A DNA stretch of 64,000 bases from Paracoccus sp. M683 (GCF_007096355.1 NZ_VKDF01000007.1:1-64000), one strand, 5' to 3'; shown: positions 45,542-54,907, numbered from the stretch's first letter. Translations and numbers: made by a program. The notes: generated by a model from the letters alone, not told the origin.

Positions 45542-45613
45542 TGGGCGGTACTGGGATCGAACCAGTGGCCACTACGATGTCAACGTAGTGCTCTACCGCT
45601 GAGCTAACCGCCC
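45542..45613 (-). tRNA. tRNA-Val (anticodon GAC)
   Basis: Cloverleaf read on the minus strand: acceptor GGGCGGT/ACCGCCC, D arm GCTC...GAGC, anticodon stem CTACG/CGTAG with loop TTGACAT (anticodon GAC), T arm ACTGG-TTCGATC-CCAGT, discriminator A at 45542. CCA is genomically encoded at 45539-45541. 72 nt without CCA. Confidence 0.95.
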
Positions 45614-45775
45614 CACCTTGCTGATTCTGCCTGCCATCACTGGGAAAACAGGCCGAAACCGCGTCGGTCCGTGTGCCTATATAGGGGTGATCGGGGGGTT
45701 TCAAGTGGTATTGGCGCGGATTCGGAAACCCTTATAAGGATGACAAGGAAAGACCAGAAGGCGGATCCCGACCCG

Positions 45776-46642
45776 ATGACCGATGACAGCACGGCCTATA
45801 CGCTGATCCGGCCCAGACACTGGGCCAGTGGGGTGATCTTCGGGTCGCCGCATTCCGGCTGCGTCTATCCCGACTGGTTTCTTGGCTCGACCCGGCTGTC
45901 GCTGAACCTGTTGCGTTCCTCCGAGGATGCCTTTGTCGACCGCATGATCGCCGGCGCACCCGATTCGGGGGCCGTCACGATCAGCGCCCGCTATCCGCGC
46001 GCCATGGTCGATCTGAACCGTGGCGCGGACGAGTTGGACCCGCTGATCATTCGCGACATCCCGCGCAATCCCCAGAACCAGCGCACCATGGCCGGGCTGG
46101 GGGTAATTCCCCGCGTCGTGTCGCAGGGCCGGATCATTCACGATCAGCCGATGCCCAGGGCCGAGGCCGAACGCCGTCTGGCGGCCTATTGGCAGCCCTA
46201 TCATCGCGCACTGGCCGGGCTGATCGACGAGGCGCGGCACCGCTTTGGCCAAGCGATCCTGATCGACATGCATTCGATGCCGCATGACGCGCTGAACCAT
46301 CTGACGGCGCCGCGTCCCGATATCGTGCTGGGCAACCGGCATGGCAAATCGGCATCCGCCCGCGTCACCGATGCCATCGCCCAGGCCTGTCAGGATCAGG
46401 GCTGGCGGGTGCGACGCAATTCGCCCTTCTCGGGGGCCTATATCGCCTCGACCTATGGCCGGCCGGAACGCAATATCCATGTGGTGCAGCTGGAAATCGA
46501 CCGCAGCCTTTACATGGACGAGGCCACAATCACCCCGCGCCCCGATTTCGGGATCTTTGCCGCCCGTGTTGCCGGCATGGTGCGCGCGCTGTCGACGCTG
46601 GACAGCGGCGGGTCCTTCGGCAGCTCGGTCGCTGCCGAATAG
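45776..46642 (+). CDS. N-formylglutamate amidohydrolase-family protein
   Basis: A 288-residue protein of the HutG2/FGase family. Motifs: VIFGSPHSGCVYP (metal-binding His), SSEDAFVDRM, RYPRAMVDLNR, ILIDMHSMPHDA and VQLEIDRSLYMDE. The enzyme hydrolyses N-formylglutamate to glutamate and formate, as in the five-step histidine pathway, but no other hut genes are present, so the substrate is uncertain. Starts at 45776 or 45740 are both possible; neither has a well-spaced Shine-Dalgarno, and 45776 fits the family N-terminus. Confidence 0.85.
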   Translation: MTDDSTAYTLIRPRHWASGVIFGSPHSGCVYPDWFLGSTRLSLNLLRSSEDAFVDRMIAGAPDSGAVTISARYPRAMVDLNRGADELDPLIIRDIPRNPQNQRTMAGLGVIPRVVSQGRIIHDQPMPRAEAERRLAAYWQPYHRALAGLIDEARHRFGQAILIDMHSMPHDALNHLTAPRPDIVLGNRHGKSASARVTDAIAQACQDQGWRVRRNSPFSGAYIASTYGRPERNIHVVQLEIDRSLYMDEATITPRPDFGIFAARVAGMVRALSTLDSGGSFGSSVAAE

Positions 46643-46684
46643 TGTTTTTCCAGTCACCATTCTGTCATTTAACAAGGAACAGAC

Positions 46685-47575
46685 ATGCCCCAGGAACTTA
46701 TCGACCTTTTCACGCGGAACGCCGCGTTGATCATCCTTGCGATCGTCATCTTCTTCGCGATCAGCTCGGCCGTCCGCATCGTGCCGCAATCCGAGAAATA
46801 CGTGGTCGAACGCTTTGGCAGGCTGCGCGCGGTCCTGGGGCCGGGGATCAATATCATCACGCCTTTCATCGACAAGGTCGCGCATAAGATCTCGGTTCTC
46901 GAACGCCAGTTGCCGACCAACCGGCAGGATGCCATCACCGCCGACAACGTGCTGGTGCAGGTCGAAACCAGCGTCTTCTATCGCATCATCGAGCCGGAAA
47001 AGACCGTCTACCGCATCCGCGACGTCGACGCCGCCATCGCCACCACCGTCGCCGGCATCGTGCGGTCCGAAATCGGCACGATGGAACTGGATCAGGTTCA
47101 GTCCAACCGCGCCCATCTGATCGAACGCATCCGCGATTCGCTGGCCAATGTCGTCGATGACTGGGGCATCGAGGTGACGCGCGCCGAGATCCTGGACGTC
47201 AATCTGGACGACGCCACCCGCTCCGCGATGTTACAGCAATTGAATGCCGAACGCGCCCGCCGCGCCCAGGTGACCGAGGCCGAGGGCAAGCGCCGGGCCG
47301 TCGAACTGGCCGCTGATGGTGACCTTTACGCCGCCGAACAGCAGGCCAAGGCCAAGCGCGTTCTGGCCGAGGCCGAAGCATTCGCCACCACCGCCATCGC
47401 CGAGGCCATCGCCAAGGGCGGGCTGGAGGCCGCGCAATATCAGGTGGCGATGAAACAGGTGGATGCATTGACCGCCGTGGGCAACGGCGATGGCAAGCAG
47501 ACCGTGCTGTTGCCGGCCGCGGCGCTGGATGCCTTTGGCGATGCCTTCCGGTTGCTGACCGGGGCACGCAAATGA
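46685..47575 (+). CDS. SPFH/Band 7 membrane protein (stomatin/QmcA-like)
   Basis: A 296-residue protein with one N-terminal membrane helix (ALIILAIVIFFAISSAV), the SPFH domain (IVPQSEKYVVERFGRLRAVL ... about 30-190) and a C-terminal alanine/glutamate coiled coil (ARRAQVTEAEGKRRAVELAA). Members oligomerise in membrane microdomains and support membrane protein quality control. It partners the NfeD-like protein whose ATG overlaps its stop, as QmcA/YbbK do in E. coli. Confidence 0.92.
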   Translation: MPQELIDLFTRNAALIILAIVIFFAISSAVRIVPQSEKYVVERFGRLRAVLGPGINIITPFIDKVAHKISVLERQLPTNRQDAITADNVLVQVETSVFYRIIEPEKTVYRIRDVDAAIATTVAGIVRSEIGTMELDQVQSNRAHLIERIRDSLANVVDDWGIEVTRAEILDVNLDDATRSAMLQQLNAERARRAQVTEAEGKRRAVELAADGDLYAAEQQAKAKRVLAEAEAFATTAIAEAIAKGGLEAAQYQVAMKQVDALTAVGNGDGKQTVLLPAAALDAFGDAFRLLTGARK

Positions 47576-47847
47576 TGTGGGACAACGGCTGGCTGTGGCT
47601 GATCGCGGCGCTGGTGCTGGCGCTGCTGGAACTGGCTCTGCCGGGCTGGCTGTTCATGGGCATCGCGCTGGCCGTTGCCATCATGGGCCTGGCCCTGCTG
47701 GCCGGGCTTTGGACCGGCGGCTTGCCGGTGGCGCTGGTCGTGACCGCCATCCTGTCGGGGGTGATCTGGCTGATCCTGCGCCGCGCGATTGGCGTTCAGA
47801 AAGGCCAGGTCCGCATCTGGGATCGCGACATCAACGACAATGACTGA
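47572..47847 (+). CDS. Short NfeD-family membrane protein
   Basis: A 91-residue protein made almost wholly of three hydrophobic helices (LWLIAALVLALLELALPGWL, then AVAIMGLALLAGLW and ALVVTAILSGVIWLILR) with a short tail. It corresponds to the membrane part of NfeD; the usual C-terminal OB-fold domain is lacking. Translation is coupled to the SPFH gene (ATGATG overlap). Likely a partner of the SPFH protein in the inner membrane. Confidence 0.82.
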   Translation: MMWDNGWLWLIAALVLALLELALPGWLFMGIALAVAIMGLALLAGLWTGGLPVALVVTAILSGVIWLILRRAIGVQKGQVRIWDRDINDND

Positions 47848-48325
47848 CCATGACGGCAGCAGCGCCGACGCGGGTTCCTTTACCGGCGCCAAGCTGCTGC
47901 TGACTTGCGATGACGCGCTGCTGACCTGTCTGCGCGACGATTTTGCCCATATCCCCTTTCCCGCGCATTGGGATCTGCCCGGCGGTGGCCGCGAGGGGCT
48001 GGAAACACCGCTGCAATGCGGCCTGCGCGAGTTGAACGAGGAATTTGGCCTGGTCCTGCCGCCGGACCGTCTGGCGGCGCGGGCCTTTGCCTCGGTTCAG
48101 TTTCCTGGCCGATTTGCCTGGCTGTTATCGGGTCGGATCACCCATGCCGAGGTGGCCTCGATCCGGTTTGGCGACGAGGGGCAGGAATGGCGGATGATGC
48201 CCCTGGCGGAATATCTGTCCCATCCGCGCGCCGTTCCGCATTTTCCGGGCTGGATCCGCACCCTGCTGGGCGATGTATCCACCGCTTGCAAAAGGACGCG
48301 ATCCGGGCAGAATCCGGTGCCATGA
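47840..48325 (+). CDS. NUDIX hydrolase
   Basis: A 161-residue protein with a Nudix box over about residues 48-71 (GGGREGLETPLQCGL, then RELNEEFGL). It hydrolyses a nucleoside diphosphate linked to another moiety, using Mg2+ held by the REL-EE glutamates. ATG 47840 overlaps the NfeD stop by eight bases, and its TGA overlaps the histidine kinase ATG. Substrate unknown; co-translation with a sensor kinase is noteworthy. Confidence 0.87.
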   Translation: MTDHDGSSADAGSFTGAKLLLTCDDALLTCLRDDFAHIPFPAHWDLPGGGREGLETPLQCGLRELNEEFGLVLPPDRLAARAFASVQFPGRFAWLLSGRITHAEVASIRFGDEGQEWRMMPLAEYLSHPRAVPHFPGWIRTLLGDVSTACKRTRSGQNPVP

Positions 48326-50232
48326 CCATTGACGAGCTGCATGCCGATCTGACCCGGTCGGGGCTGAACCTTATCGGTCAGGCCCTGTCGATCTTTGATG
48401 CCGATCTGCGGCTGGCCGTGTCCAATAACCAGTATAAGGCCATGTTCGACCTGCCCGATGCGCTGACCCGCCCCGGCACCAGTTTCGAGGATACGATCCG
48501 CTTTCTGGTCGAGCGCGGCGAATATGGCGCGCAGGACGACACCGATGCCGCCGTCGCCTATCGCGTCGAACAGGCCCGCACCTTCCAGCCGCATTACTTC
48601 GAACGCCAGCGCCCGGACGGCCAGTGGATCGCGGTCGAGGGCGCGCCGCTTGGCCAGGGTGGCTGGATCACCGTCTATACCGACATCACCGACATCAAGC
48701 GCCAGGAATCGCTGCTGCGCGCCCGGTCCGAGGAACTGTCGGGTCAGGTGCTGGACCATGCCGAGCGCCTGTCGGCCGCCAATCGCGAACTGGCCGCCAC
48801 CAACGCCGCCCTGCAAGAGGCGCAGCGCGTCCTGATGCGCAGCGAGGCGCGCATTCGGCAGGTGACCGAAATGGTCCCCGCCCATATCGCCCATGCCGAT
48901 GCGGATTACCGCTATACCTTTTCCAATCTTCAGCAGCCGATGGTCTTTACCGGCGCGACCAATCAGTCAATCATCGGCCTGACCGTCGAACAGGCCCTCG
49001 GCCCCGAAACCTTTGCCCAGCTGCGCCCCTTCATGGACCGCGCGATGACGGGCGAGCCGCAGGTCTTCGAAATCACCCATCAGCCATCTGGCCGCCGCAT
49101 CCGCATTGCGCTGACCCCCGACCGCACCGGGCAGGGCGTCTATGCCCTGTCCACCGATGTCAGCGCCGAGGTCGAGGCGCGCGAGGCCATCAGCCATGCC
49201 GGCAAACGCAGCCTTGCGGCGCGGCTGACCTCGGGGATGGCGCATGATTTCGGCAATCTGCTGACCATCATCCTTGGCCTGCAAGGGCGGCTGGCGGAAC
49301 AGTCCCTGCCCGCCAGCGCGGCCGAGGATGTGCAGGCGACGCTGGCCGCCGCCCGGCGCGGGGTGACCTTGCTGAGCCGCCTTGCCAGCATCAGCCTGCC
49401 GCGCGACCTGTCATTTCAGCCGGTCAACCTGCCCGCCCTGCTGGACGAGGTCGCGGCACTGGCCCGCCCCTCGCTGGCCGAGGGGGTGACCCTGCGTCTG
49501 GATTGCGACCTGCCCCCCGGCCCCTTGCTGCTGGACCCCGGCGCCTTGCAGGATTCGCTGCTGAACCTGATCCTGAATGCCAATGCCGCGCTGGCCAGCC
49601 TGGAGCCGGCCTGGGGCCGCATTTCCGTCACCGCCCGGCCGGCTGGCGGCTGGCTGCGGATCGCGGTCGAGGACAGCGGCCCCGGTTTCTCGCCCGAGGC
49701 GCTGACCCGCGCGACCGAGCCGTTCTTCTCGACCAAGCAGGGGCAGGGTTCGGGGCTGGGCCTGTCGATGGTCTATGACCAGACCAAGCTGGCCGGCGGC
49801 ACATTGCGGCTGGACAATACCGGCACCGGCGCCCGCGTCACCCTGCGCCTGCCGCTGCGGCGCGTAACCCGGCAAATGGTGCTGCTGGTCGAGGATGACG
49901 ATACGATCCGCACCGACGTGCGCGCCATGCTGACCAGCCTCGGCCATGCCGTGATCGAGGCCGCAAGCCTGACCGAGGCCCGCGCCATGACCGATCTGCC
50001 GGGCCTGACCATGATCCTTTCGGACCTTCAACTTGGCGACGGGCTGGGTCTGGATCTTGCCGGCGCCGGCCTGCCGCTGGTGCTGATGACAGCCCTGCCC
50101 CCCGGCGACCCGCTGCGCTCCGATGCCGGCTGGCCGGTCATCACCAAACCCGTCGATCCAAACCGTCTGGCCACCGTCCTTGCCGATGTCGGTTGCCACG
50201 ACCTGCGCGACAGGCCACAAGGTGCGGCATGA
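48322..50232 (+). CDS. Hybrid PAS-domain sensor histidine kinase with C-terminal receiver
   Basis: A 636-residue cytosolic kinase without membrane segments. PAS 1 about 12-130, coiled coil 133-178, PAS 2 about 180-290, DHp with His308 in SGMAHDFGN, HATPase (N box NLILNANAAL; DSGPGFSPEAL; GSGLGLSM), and a receiver with VLLVEDDDTIR, Asp568 in ILSDLQL and the VITKPVD lysine. The absence of a sensor transmembrane region means an intracellular signal (redox, ligand or cofactor). The downstream response regulator overlaps by ATGA and is the likely partner; the fused receiver may be a phosphate sink or relay. Confidence 0.92.
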   Translation: MTIDELHADLTRSGLNLIGQALSIFDADLRLAVSNNQYKAMFDLPDALTRPGTSFEDTIRFLVERGEYGAQDDTDAAVAYRVEQARTFQPHYFERQRPDGQWIAVEGAPLGQGGWITVYTDITDIKRQESLLRARSEELSGQVLDHAERLSAANRELAATNAALQEAQRVLMRSEARIRQVTEMVPAHIAHADADYRYTFSNLQQPMVFTGATNQSIIGLTVEQALGPETFAQLRPFMDRAMTGEPQVFEITHQPSGRRIRIALTPDRTGQGVYALSTDVSAEVEAREAISHAGKRSLAARLTSGMAHDFGNLLTIILGLQGRLAEQSLPASAAEDVQATLAAARRGVTLLSRLASISLPRDLSFQPVNLPALLDEVAALARPSLAEGVTLRLDCDLPPGPLLLDPGALQDSLLNLILNANAALASLEPAWGRISVTARPAGGWLRIAVEDSGPGFSPEALTRATEPFFSTKQGQGSGLGLSMVYDQTKLAGGTLRLDNTGTGARVTLRLPLRRVTRQMVLLVEDDDTIRTDVRAMLTSLGHAVIEAASLTEARAMTDLPGLTMILSDLQLGDGLGLDLAGAGLPLVLMTALPPGDPLRSDAGWPVITKPVDPNRLATVLADVGCHDLRDRPQGAA

Positions 50233-50930
50233 GTGACGCCCCGCTGATCGCCATTCTGGACGACGAGCCCGAAATCCGCCGCATCCTTGCCGGGGCGCTG
50301 GAACATGCGGGTTTCCGCACCGCCAGCTTTGCCCGTGCCACGGAATTCGAGGCCGCGCTGCGCCGCATCACCCCCGATGCCTGCCTGATCGACCTTGGCC
50401 TGCCCGATCGCGACGGGCTGGCGCTGGTGCATCGTCTGGCCACCGAATCCGGCGCCGCGATCATCATCATTTCCGGCCGCGCACAGGTGCAGGACCGGGT
50501 GACCGGGCTGGAACTGGGGGCCGATGACTATATCATCAAGCCCTTTGAAACGGCCGAGGTCGTGGCCCGCATCCGCGCCCGGCTGCGCAAGCCCGCCACC
50601 CCCGCCGATCGTCAGGGCAACCGCATCCGCTTTGCCGGCTGGACCGCCGATTTTGACAGCTACATGCTGATCGGTCCCGATGGCGCACAAGCCCCGATCA
50701 GCCATGCCGAGGCAGAGCTGTTGCGCATCTTCGTCGACAGCCCGCGCCGCCTGATCACCCGCAATCAGATGCTGGAGGCGCTTGGCGGCAGCGCCGGCGA
50801 AAGCTTCGACCGCGCCATGGACGTGCGCATCTCGCGGCTGCGCGGCAAGCTGGGCGAGGATCCGAAAAACCCCCGCCTGATCAAGACGATCTATGGCGCG
50901 GGCTATATCTTCCTGGCCGAGGTGGAATAG
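50229..50930 (+). CDS. OmpR/PhoB-family response regulator
   Basis: A 233-residue regulator: receiver with acidic Asp11/Asp12, phosphoacceptor Asp55 (CLIDLGLPDRDG), the Thr/Ser and Lys positions (IIISGRAQ, DDYIIKPFE), then a winged-helix DNA-binding domain (about 140-230; AELLRIFVDSPRRLITRNQML, RLRGKLGEDPKNPRLIKT). ATG overlaps the kinase stop. Targets unknown; the SPFH-NfeD-NUDIX-kinase-regulator chain is a single overlapping unit. Confidence 0.94.
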   Translation: MSDAPLIAILDDEPEIRRILAGALEHAGFRTASFARATEFEAALRRITPDACLIDLGLPDRDGLALVHRLATESGAAIIIISGRAQVQDRVTGLELGADDYIIKPFETAEVVARIRARLRKPATPADRQGNRIRFAGWTADFDSYMLIGPDGAQAPISHAEAELLRIFVDSPRRLITRNQMLEALGGSAGESFDRAMDVRISRLRGKLGEDPKNPRLIKTIYGAGYIFLAEVE

Positions 50931-51024
50931 CCCCCGGCGCACCGAAACATTTGACCCCTTCCGCTTGCAGGCTAAACTGATCGTTCGGCCCGGACCCGAT
51001 CCATTCCCCGGCAAGGAGAACCCG

Positions 51025-51936
51025 TTGAAAAAGCTGATCCTGGGTTTTGGCACCAACCAGACCGTTGAATCGCTGGAAGTTTTCACCCGCTCGGCCCGCG
51101 ATGTCTGGACGGCGGAACAGGCCGATATCGGCTTGCTGACCAACGCGACCGCGGGGATCGAACCGCTGCTGGCCGAGACCGGGACGATCGCCATTTCGAC
51201 CCCGAACAACTATCGCCCCTCGACCGGGAAATATGCGAAGATCTGGAACCGGGTCTATCTGCATTCCCTGCGCCTGCTGTCGCGCAGCGCCATCGGCAAG
51301 CCGCCCGAGCTTTACGAAGGCTATCTGACCATGCTTGAGACATGGCACCACCCGCAACTGGCACGCTGGTTCGCCTATCGCAGGGTGCTGGACCTGTTTC
51401 CCAATTACAGCCATGTCATGCTGGCCGATACCAAGGACGTGGTCTTTCAGGACGATGTCTTTGCCCATGTCGATCCGCAGCGGGTCAATCTGTGCGAGGA
51501 TGGCGAAGGCTTTAGCCCCGACAGCTGGAACAGCCGCTGGTATGTCGAGGCTTATGGCCAAAAGGAATATGACCAGATCCGCGATCGAACGCCGATCTGC
51601 ATCGGCACCGTGATCGGCGAGATCGGCGCGTTGCGGCGGGTGACCCATCGCTTCACCGATCGCATCGCCGCCTCGCCCTTTGGCAAGATCGAACAGGCAA
51701 TCTTCAATCGCATGGTTCTGCTGGACGAGTTCGGCGACGATGTCGCCATCTGTCCGAATTATGGCCCGGTCGCAACGCTTGCCGGGGCCGAGGTGGTGGC
51801 TGCCTCGATCACCATGCGCGACGATGACGCGATCTGCCGACGTGACGGCAGCCTGCTGCCGGTGGTGCATATGTATGACCGCCATGTCATCTGCCACGAA
51901 CCGACGCTGCGCCGCTTTTCACGGCCTGCCGGCTAA
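51025..51936 (+). CDS. Putative glycosyltransferase-like protein, TTG start
   Basis: A 303-residue protein I cannot assign to a named family. It starts at TTG 51025 with AAGGAG six bases upstream; no in-frame ATG lies nearby. LFPNYSHVMLADTKDVVFQDDVFA resembles the donor-sugar and metal site (DxxD) of nucleotide-sugar glycosyltransferases; GTVIGEIGALRRVTH and the His-rich C-terminus (VVHMYDRHVICHEPTL) support that fold. No signal or membrane segment. Four-base convergent overlap with the exporter gene. Confidence 0.6.
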   Translation: MKKLILGFGTNQTVESLEVFTRSARDVWTAEQADIGLLTNATAGIEPLLAETGTIAISTPNNYRPSTGKYAKIWNRVYLHSLRLLSRSAIGKPPELYEGYLTMLETWHHPQLARWFAYRRVLDLFPNYSHVMLADTKDVVFQDDVFAHVDPQRVNLCEDGEGFSPDSWNSRWYVEAYGQKEYDQIRDRTPICIGTVIGEIGALRRVTHRFTDRIAASPFGKIEQAIFNRMVLLDEFGDDVAICPNYGPVATLAGAEVVAASITMRDDDAICRRDGSLLPVVHMYDRHVICHEPTLRRFSRPAG

Positions 51937-52913
51937 CGCGGGCCGCCATCCTTGCCGGCCTCGGCATCGGCGGCGACGACAGCGCCAGCCGCCACCTCTG
52001 CCCCGGCATCCGCCATCGCGATCTCGGCCCGCCTGTTGCGTGCCTCGCTGCGCATGGCCAGCAGGTTGGCGCCGAATATCACCGCCGCCCCGATGAACAC
52101 CGCCGCGCTGATCGGTTCCGCGTATAGCAGCCAGCCAATGAGGGCGATCAGCGGCACCCTCAGGAAATCAATCGGAATGGCGACCGAGGCATCCATCACC
52201 CGCAGCGCCCTTGCCATGGTGTAATGCGCACTCAGCGCCGTGATCCCGACCAGCAGGATCCAGGGCAGATCGGCCGGCACCGGCATCATTGCGCCACCCT
52301 GCAAGCCCAGCAGCACCAGCCCCATCGGCAGCTGCATCAGCACCATCCAGACGACAATGACCTGCGGCGAGGAACCGCGCGTCAGCCTTTTGACGAACAC
52401 CGCCGATGCGCCATAACCCGCCGCCGCCAGCAACACATACAAAGCCGCCGGATCGACAATGCCCGCGCCGGGCCGCAACACGATCAGCACGCCGATGAAA
52501 CTGGCCGCAATCGCCAGCACCCGCGCCAATCCGATCCGCTCACCCAAAAAGGCCCAGGCAAAGATCGCGACCCAGATCGGCATGGTAAATTCCAGCGCGA
52601 AGACCTCGGCCAGCGGCATCAGTGCGACACCAAGCGTCCAGCAATATTGCGCGCCGAAATGCACAAGGTTACGCAAACCATGCAGGCGGATGTCGCGCAG
52701 CTGGCGCAATTCGGGCAGAAGGTGCCGCGCCAGGATCAGCACCACGGCCAGCCCGACAAGCGACCGCATGACCAGAATCTGCGGAATGGTCATGGTATCG
52801 GCCAGTTCCCGCGATCCGACCGCCATGCCGATAAAGGATGCCAGGCTGCCGATCATCCAAAGGACACCCGCGCCCGTCAGCCCTGCTTCCGGTTTGGTCA
52901 GTTCAGCCTTCAT
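51933..52913 (-). CDS. EamA/DMT-superfamily transporter
   Basis: A 326-residue inner-membrane protein with about ten hydrophobic helices in two EamA repeats (for example MPLAEVFALEFTMPIWVAIF and LPWILLVGITALSAHYTMA). Drug/metabolite exporters of this type export amino acids, purines or metabolites. ATG 52913 is chosen (MKAELTKPE); it overlaps the DUF488 gene by 11 bases. The C-terminal tail after the last helix is alanine-rich (EVAAGAVVAADAEAGKD), probably cytosolic. Confidence 0.9.
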   Translation of the reverse strand: MKAELTKPEAGLTGAGVLWMIGSLASFIGMAVGSRELADTMTIPQILVMRSLVGLAVVLILARHLLPELRQLRDIRLHGLRNLVHFGAQYCWTLGVALMPLAEVFALEFTMPIWVAIFAWAFLGERIGLARVLAIAASFIGVLIVLRPGAGIVDPAALYVLLAAAGYGASAVFVKRLTRGSSPQVIVVWMVLMQLPMGLVLLGLQGGAMMPVPADLPWILLVGITALSAHYTMARALRVMDASVAIPIDFLRVPLIALIGWLLYAEPISAAVFIGAAVIFGANLLAMRSEARNRRAEIAMADAGAEVAAGAVVAADAEAGKDGGPR

Positions 52914-53283
52914 TTCCTTGCCCCAGCAACACATCGCGCAGAACCACGGCCTCGTTATGGGCCTGGTCCCTTGCGCCAAAGATCAGGGTGACGATGCCAT
53001 CGCGGGCCAGATCGCGCAGATGGTCCAGCGCCGCGCCATGGGCCCGCAACTCGTCGCGATAGCGGGCCTGAAACCCGGCCCATCGGTCAGGGTCATGGCC
53101 GAACCACTGGCGCAATTCGGTGCTGGGTGCGATGTCGCGCATCCAGTCGTCCAACGCGGCCTTTTGCTTGCTGACGCCGCGCGGCCAAAGCCGGTCGACC
53201 AGAATCCGCCGGCCATCATCGGGCGACGCGGGCTGATAGGCCCGCTTCAGCCGGATATTTGCCGCTGGTATTGGCCGAGTCAT
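52903..53283 (-). CDS. DUF488 family protein
   Basis: A 126-residue protein with the DUF488 (YeaO-like) signature RILVDRLWPRGVSKQKA, the WFGHDPDRW block and VTLIFGARDQAHNEA at the end. Function uncertain. ATG 53283 is eight bases from GGAGG; that Shine-Dalgarno overlaps the 3' arm of a perfect hairpin (53294-53320), so translation or transcription from upstream could be damped by it. Confidence 0.9.
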   Translation of the reverse strand: MTRPIPAANIRLKRAYQPASPDDGRRILVDRLWPRGVSKQKAALDDWMRDIAPSTELRQWFGHDPDRWAGFQARYRDELRAHGAALDHLRDLARDGIVTLIFGARDQAHNEAVVLRDVLLGQGNEG

Positions 53284-53293
53284 CACCTGCACC

Positions 53294-53320
53294 TCCTGCG
53301 GGACCGACGATCCCGCAGGA
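53294..53320 (-). terminator. Perfect 10-bp hairpin overlapping the DUF488 Shine-Dalgarno
   Basis: TCCTGCGGGA (53294-53303) and TCCCGCAGGA (53311-53320) are exact inverse complements with a seven-base loop. It lies 18 bases after the aldehyde dehydrogenase stop and has no T-run. In a minus-strand RNA the second arm includes part of the AGGAGG upstream of DUF488, so it could sequester the ribosome site as well as end the upstream transcript. Confidence 0.6.
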
Positions 53321-53337
53321 AGCCAGATGATGCAAGA

Positions 53338-54789
53338 TCAGGCGTCGTTGTCCCAGCCGCTGATCTGCTTGCTGTCCATGAACTCTTCCAGCCCGGAAAG
53401 ACCGCCCTCACGCGCGCGGCCCGAGGCCTTGACCCCGCCAAAGGCCGAACCACGCCCACGGCTGACGCCGTTCATCTCGACCATGCCGGAACGAAGCTGG
53501 CGGGCCAGCCGGTTGCGCCGCGCGCCGTCCTGCGTCTGGACATAGTTGGTCAGGCCATAGATCGTGTCATTGGCGATCTCGACGGCCTCATCCTCGCTGT
53601 CGAAGGGGATGATCGTCAGAACCGGCCCAAAGATTTCCTGCCGGGCGACGGCCATATCGTTATTCACATCGGCAAAGACCGTCGGACGCACGAAATAGCC
53701 GCGATTCACCCCATCGGGCAGGCCCGGCCCGCCGGCAACCAGACGCGCACCTTCGTCGATGCCCTGCTGGATCATGCCCTGGATCTTGTCCCATTGCTGC
53801 TTGCTGACCACCGGGCCGATATGCGCGCCGGCCTGATGGGCGGGACCGACGCTGGTTTCCTCGGCGACCTTCCGGGCGACCTCGACCGCCTTGTCATAGG
53901 CAGACCGCTCGACCAGCATCCGCGTCGGCGCGTTGCAGGACTGGCCACTGTTGTAGAACACATGCCGCACGCCGCGCGTCACCGCCTTCTCGTCCGCATC
54001 TGCAAAGACCAGGTTCGCACCCTTGCCGCCCAGTTCCAGCGCCACTTTCTTGACCGTGTCAGCGGCCGCCTTGGTGATGGCGATGCCCGCGCGGGTCGAG
54101 CCGGTGAAGCTGATCATATCCACATCGGGATGCACGGAAAGCTGGGTGCCGACGCCCATGCCGTCGCCGTTGACCATGTTGAACACGCCCACCGGGAAGC
54201 CCGCCTCGTCGACCATCTCGGTAAAGACGACCGAGGACAGGGGCGCGATCTCGGACGGTTTCAGCACCACGGTATTGCCGGCCAGCAGCGCAGGAACCGC
54301 CTTCAGCGTCACCTGATTCATCGGCCAGTTCCACGGCGTGATCAGCCCTACGACGCCCACCGGCTCCCATGCGACCATGCTGGTCGGCGCGTGCTCGCCC
54401 AAGGGGCGGACGAACTGGAAATCGCGGAAACTGTCGATAAAGGTCTGGATGTGGAAACTGCCCGCCGCCGTCTGGTCATCCAGCGACATATCGGCCGGTG
54501 CGCCCATTTCATGCGTGATCGCATCCGCCATGTCCTGTGCCCGGCGCTGATAAACCGCCAGCAGCTTTTCAACCAGCGCCAGCCGCGCAGCCGGAGGCGT
54601 CGCCGCCCATGCCGGGAAGGCTGCCTTGGCAGCGGCGACGGCGGCATCGGTATCGGCCTGATCGCCCAGGCTGATCAGCGCAACCGGTTCTTCGGTGGTC
54701 GGGTCAATCACCTCAAGATCGTTCGGCTTGGCGGGGTTCACCCACGCACCGTTGATATAGAATTTCCGCTTGTCTTGCAGATCGGCCAT
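53338..54789 (-). CDS. NAD(P)-dependent aldehyde dehydrogenase
   Basis: A 483-residue class I/II-like ALDH: Rossmann segment TPWNWPMNQVTLKAVPALLA, catalytic Glu in LELGGKGANL, catalytic Cys in YNSGQSCNAPTRML, and the RPTVFADV and QEIFGPVL blocks. Length is normal. It oxidises an aldehyde to the acid; the physiological substrate is not identifiable from sequence. GGAGGGC precedes ATG. Confidence 0.94.
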   Translation of the reverse strand: MADLQDKRKFYINGAWVNPAKPNDLEVIDPTTEEPVALISLGDQADTDAAVAAAKAAFPAWAATPPAARLALVEKLLAVYQRRAQDMADAITHEMGAPADMSLDDQTAAGSFHIQTFIDSFRDFQFVRPLGEHAPTSMVAWEPVGVVGLITPWNWPMNQVTLKAVPALLAGNTVVLKPSEIAPLSSVVFTEMVDEAGFPVGVFNMVNGDGMGVGTQLSVHPDVDMISFTGSTRAGIAITKAAADTVKKVALELGGKGANLVFADADEKAVTRGVRHVFYNSGQSCNAPTRMLVERSAYDKAVEVARKVAEETSVGPAHQAGAHIGPVVSKQQWDKIQGMIQQGIDEGARLVAGGPGLPDGVNRGYFVRPTVFADVNNDMAVARQEIFGPVLTIIPFDSEDEAVEIANDTIYGLTNYVQTQDGARRNRLARQLRSGMVEMNGVSRGRGSAFGGVKASGRAREGGLSGLEEFMDSKQISGWDNDA

Positions 54790-54907
54790 CTCGCCCTCCT
54801 GTCATTCGCTTCGGGCAAGAGGGTGGCACCACCGCCGACCAGTCGCAAGGCCGGCGGGTCGGTCAAATTGCAGCACAGCGATGACAGATTGCCGAAAACA
54901 GGCCGAT

